This document shows, one piece after another, positions 63,255 to 64,000 of a stretch of 64,000 nt of DNA. This DNA is from Septoria linicola (taxonomy: Eukaryota; Ascomycota; Dothideomycetes; Mycosphaerellales; Mycosphaerellaceae). A program made the translations under genes and the position numbers. The notes beneath the pieces were generated by a model. It worked only from the letters and a program-made list of their open reading frames with translations. It made no database searches and was not told the DNA's origin. The DNA is taken from assembly GCA_024114885.1 (NCBI GenBank), contig CP099420.1, positions 558,001 to 622,000 on the forward strand, read 5' to 3'. Within the stretch, counting starts at the first letter, position 1. Every line of letters starts with the position of its first letter.

Positions 63255-63663
63255 ATGACCAAATTCGCGCCCTTCCGCCCGGCTAAGCTGGATCTCAGCT
63301 GCTTCATCAACAACAAAATCATCCGCGACCACACGAAACGGAAAGTCTTCGAGCAGAACGAGCCCGAACGACAGGCGCTACGATACATCATCCGCAACAC
63401 TTCTCTACCACAGCGAACACGAGCGCAGGCTCAGCTGCAGTTGACGCAGATGCACTGCTATACACGACCGACGCAGATCAAAAACAGATGTACGATGGGA
63501 GGGAAAGGGAGAGGTGTTTTGCAGGACTTCAGGATGGCGAGAGTGAGTACAGCCAGAATGGGTGAGAGGGGGAGTGGCGATGAACTGACTGTGGTGGTAG
63601 TTTCAATTCCGTATGAATGCGCTGGCAGGGAGGATACCGGGAGTGAAGAAGGCGAGTTGGTGA
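63255..63663 (+). CDS. MRP2: Mitochondrial small-subunit ribosomal protein uS14m (Mrp2)
   Basis: Exons 63255-63542 and 63601-63663 (58-nt intron, GTGAGT...GGTAG) give 116 residues. The sequence is a full uS14: LDLSCFINNKIIRDHTKRK, EPERQALRYIIRNTSLPQRTRAQAQLQL, HCYTRPTQIKNRCTMGGKGRGVLQDFRMAR joined by the splice to FQFRMNALAGRIPGVKKASW, the invariant uS14 ending. The KKASW end proves the intron: unspliced reading misses it. The protein is nuclear-encoded, binds 15S rRNA and belongs to the head of the mitochondrial small subunit. No separate cleavable presequence is obvious, as in yeast Mrp2. Confidence 0.95.
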
Positions 63664-64000
63664 AGAGCCCGAAGCTGTGGCGGATGTGTAGGTCATTGTA
63701 CAGAACAGATGAGGGAACATGGACTGCTTGTAAGGACGACAGCAGACGCATTGGCTCGAGAGGTATAAGCCAGCGTGCTGCTGGAGATGCCACTGATGAG
63801 GTGGTGATGAGGCTGGCGGCGTACAGCAGCCGTGATGGAGCCTCGGATGGCTATGAGGCAGATGGAGAAGTCGATCAATAGGACTACGTGCCGCATTGTA
63901 TCGCGGTTACAGCGTAAGCATCATGAAATCTCTTCTCGTATTGGCTACGCGATCCTTCTCCCCGGCCTGGATGTGAATTTTGTGCTGTCCTATTCTTGGT
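63664..64000. other. Right edge, 337 bp downstream of uS14m
   Basis: No supported gene. Short frames on both strands lack motifs. The sequence after 63890 may belong to a gene outside the window. Confidence 0.35.

Noticed and set aside
1..64000. Repeat-induced point mutation as cause of the stops
   Set aside because: Single lesions in otherwise normal sequence, no AT-rich tracts and no dense C-to-T pattern.

Overview
The window is nuclear DNA of a filamentous ascomycete (Pezizomycotina), most likely a dothideomycete of the Mycosphaerellaceae type. The reasons are short introns (mostly 44-85 nt, GTRNGT donors, CTRAC-like branch sites, YAG acceptors), single-gene transcription units on both strands, and the gene content: a Zn2Cys6 regulator, a CFEM receptor, fungal bZIP, BTB and F-box families, a rhamnogalacturonan lyase, AzgA and Kog1. 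The genus assignment is inference. Spliced models were built by hand from frame, splice signals and family motifs; exon coordinates are given in each entry.

Layout. 0-9.5 kb: a bZIP regulator cut by the left edge, a cupin protein, a short-chain dehydrogenase, a GST fused to a CmcJ/AsaB-like oxygenase domain, a mitochondrial NADH-cytochrome b5 reductase, a lipocalin-like protein and a six-exon alpha/beta hydrolase. 9.5-23 kb: two conserved proteins of unknown role, an unresolved multi-exon locus, a Git3-like receptor, Elongator subunit Elp6, a frameshifted NAD(P)-dependent reductase, a Zn2Cys6 regulator and the CDP-choline/ethanolamine phosphotransferase. 24-32.6 kb: the intronless TORC1 subunit Kog1/Raptor, two small-protein candidates, a secreted family 4 polysaccharide lyase and a two-pass membrane protein. 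32.9-39.7 kb: a tandem pair of BTB proteins, a family 17 glycosyltransferase, a CaiB/BaiF CoA-transferase gene with an in-frame stop, and a small secreted protein candidate. 40.6-54 kb: an acid trehalase, a 115-bp perfect inverted-repeat element, a HYD1-type ADP-ribosyltransferase-like gene, an O-methyltransferase, an FMN-dependent monooxygenase, a decayed allantoate-permease-like transporter and the purine permease AzgA. 54-64 kb: a CFEM/Pth11-like receptor, two tandem F-box-like genes (the first with an in-frame stop), an unnamed 619-residue protein and mitochondrial ribosomal protein uS14m.

Core genes (Kog1, Elp6, EPT1/CPT1, uS14m, MCR1) are intact and alternate with accessory genes. Disabling changes fall only in accessory genes: the reductase at 17.6-18.6 kb, the CoA-transferase at 38.9 kb, the transporter at 49-50 kb and the F-box gene at 58.2 kb. 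The stretch 45-54 kb (O-methyltransferase, flavin monooxygenase, dead transporter, purine permease) looks like an accessory metabolic neighbourhood, but it has no polyketide or peptide synthase and is not a clear biosynthetic cluster. No rRNA, tRNA, CRISPR array or transposase gene was found.
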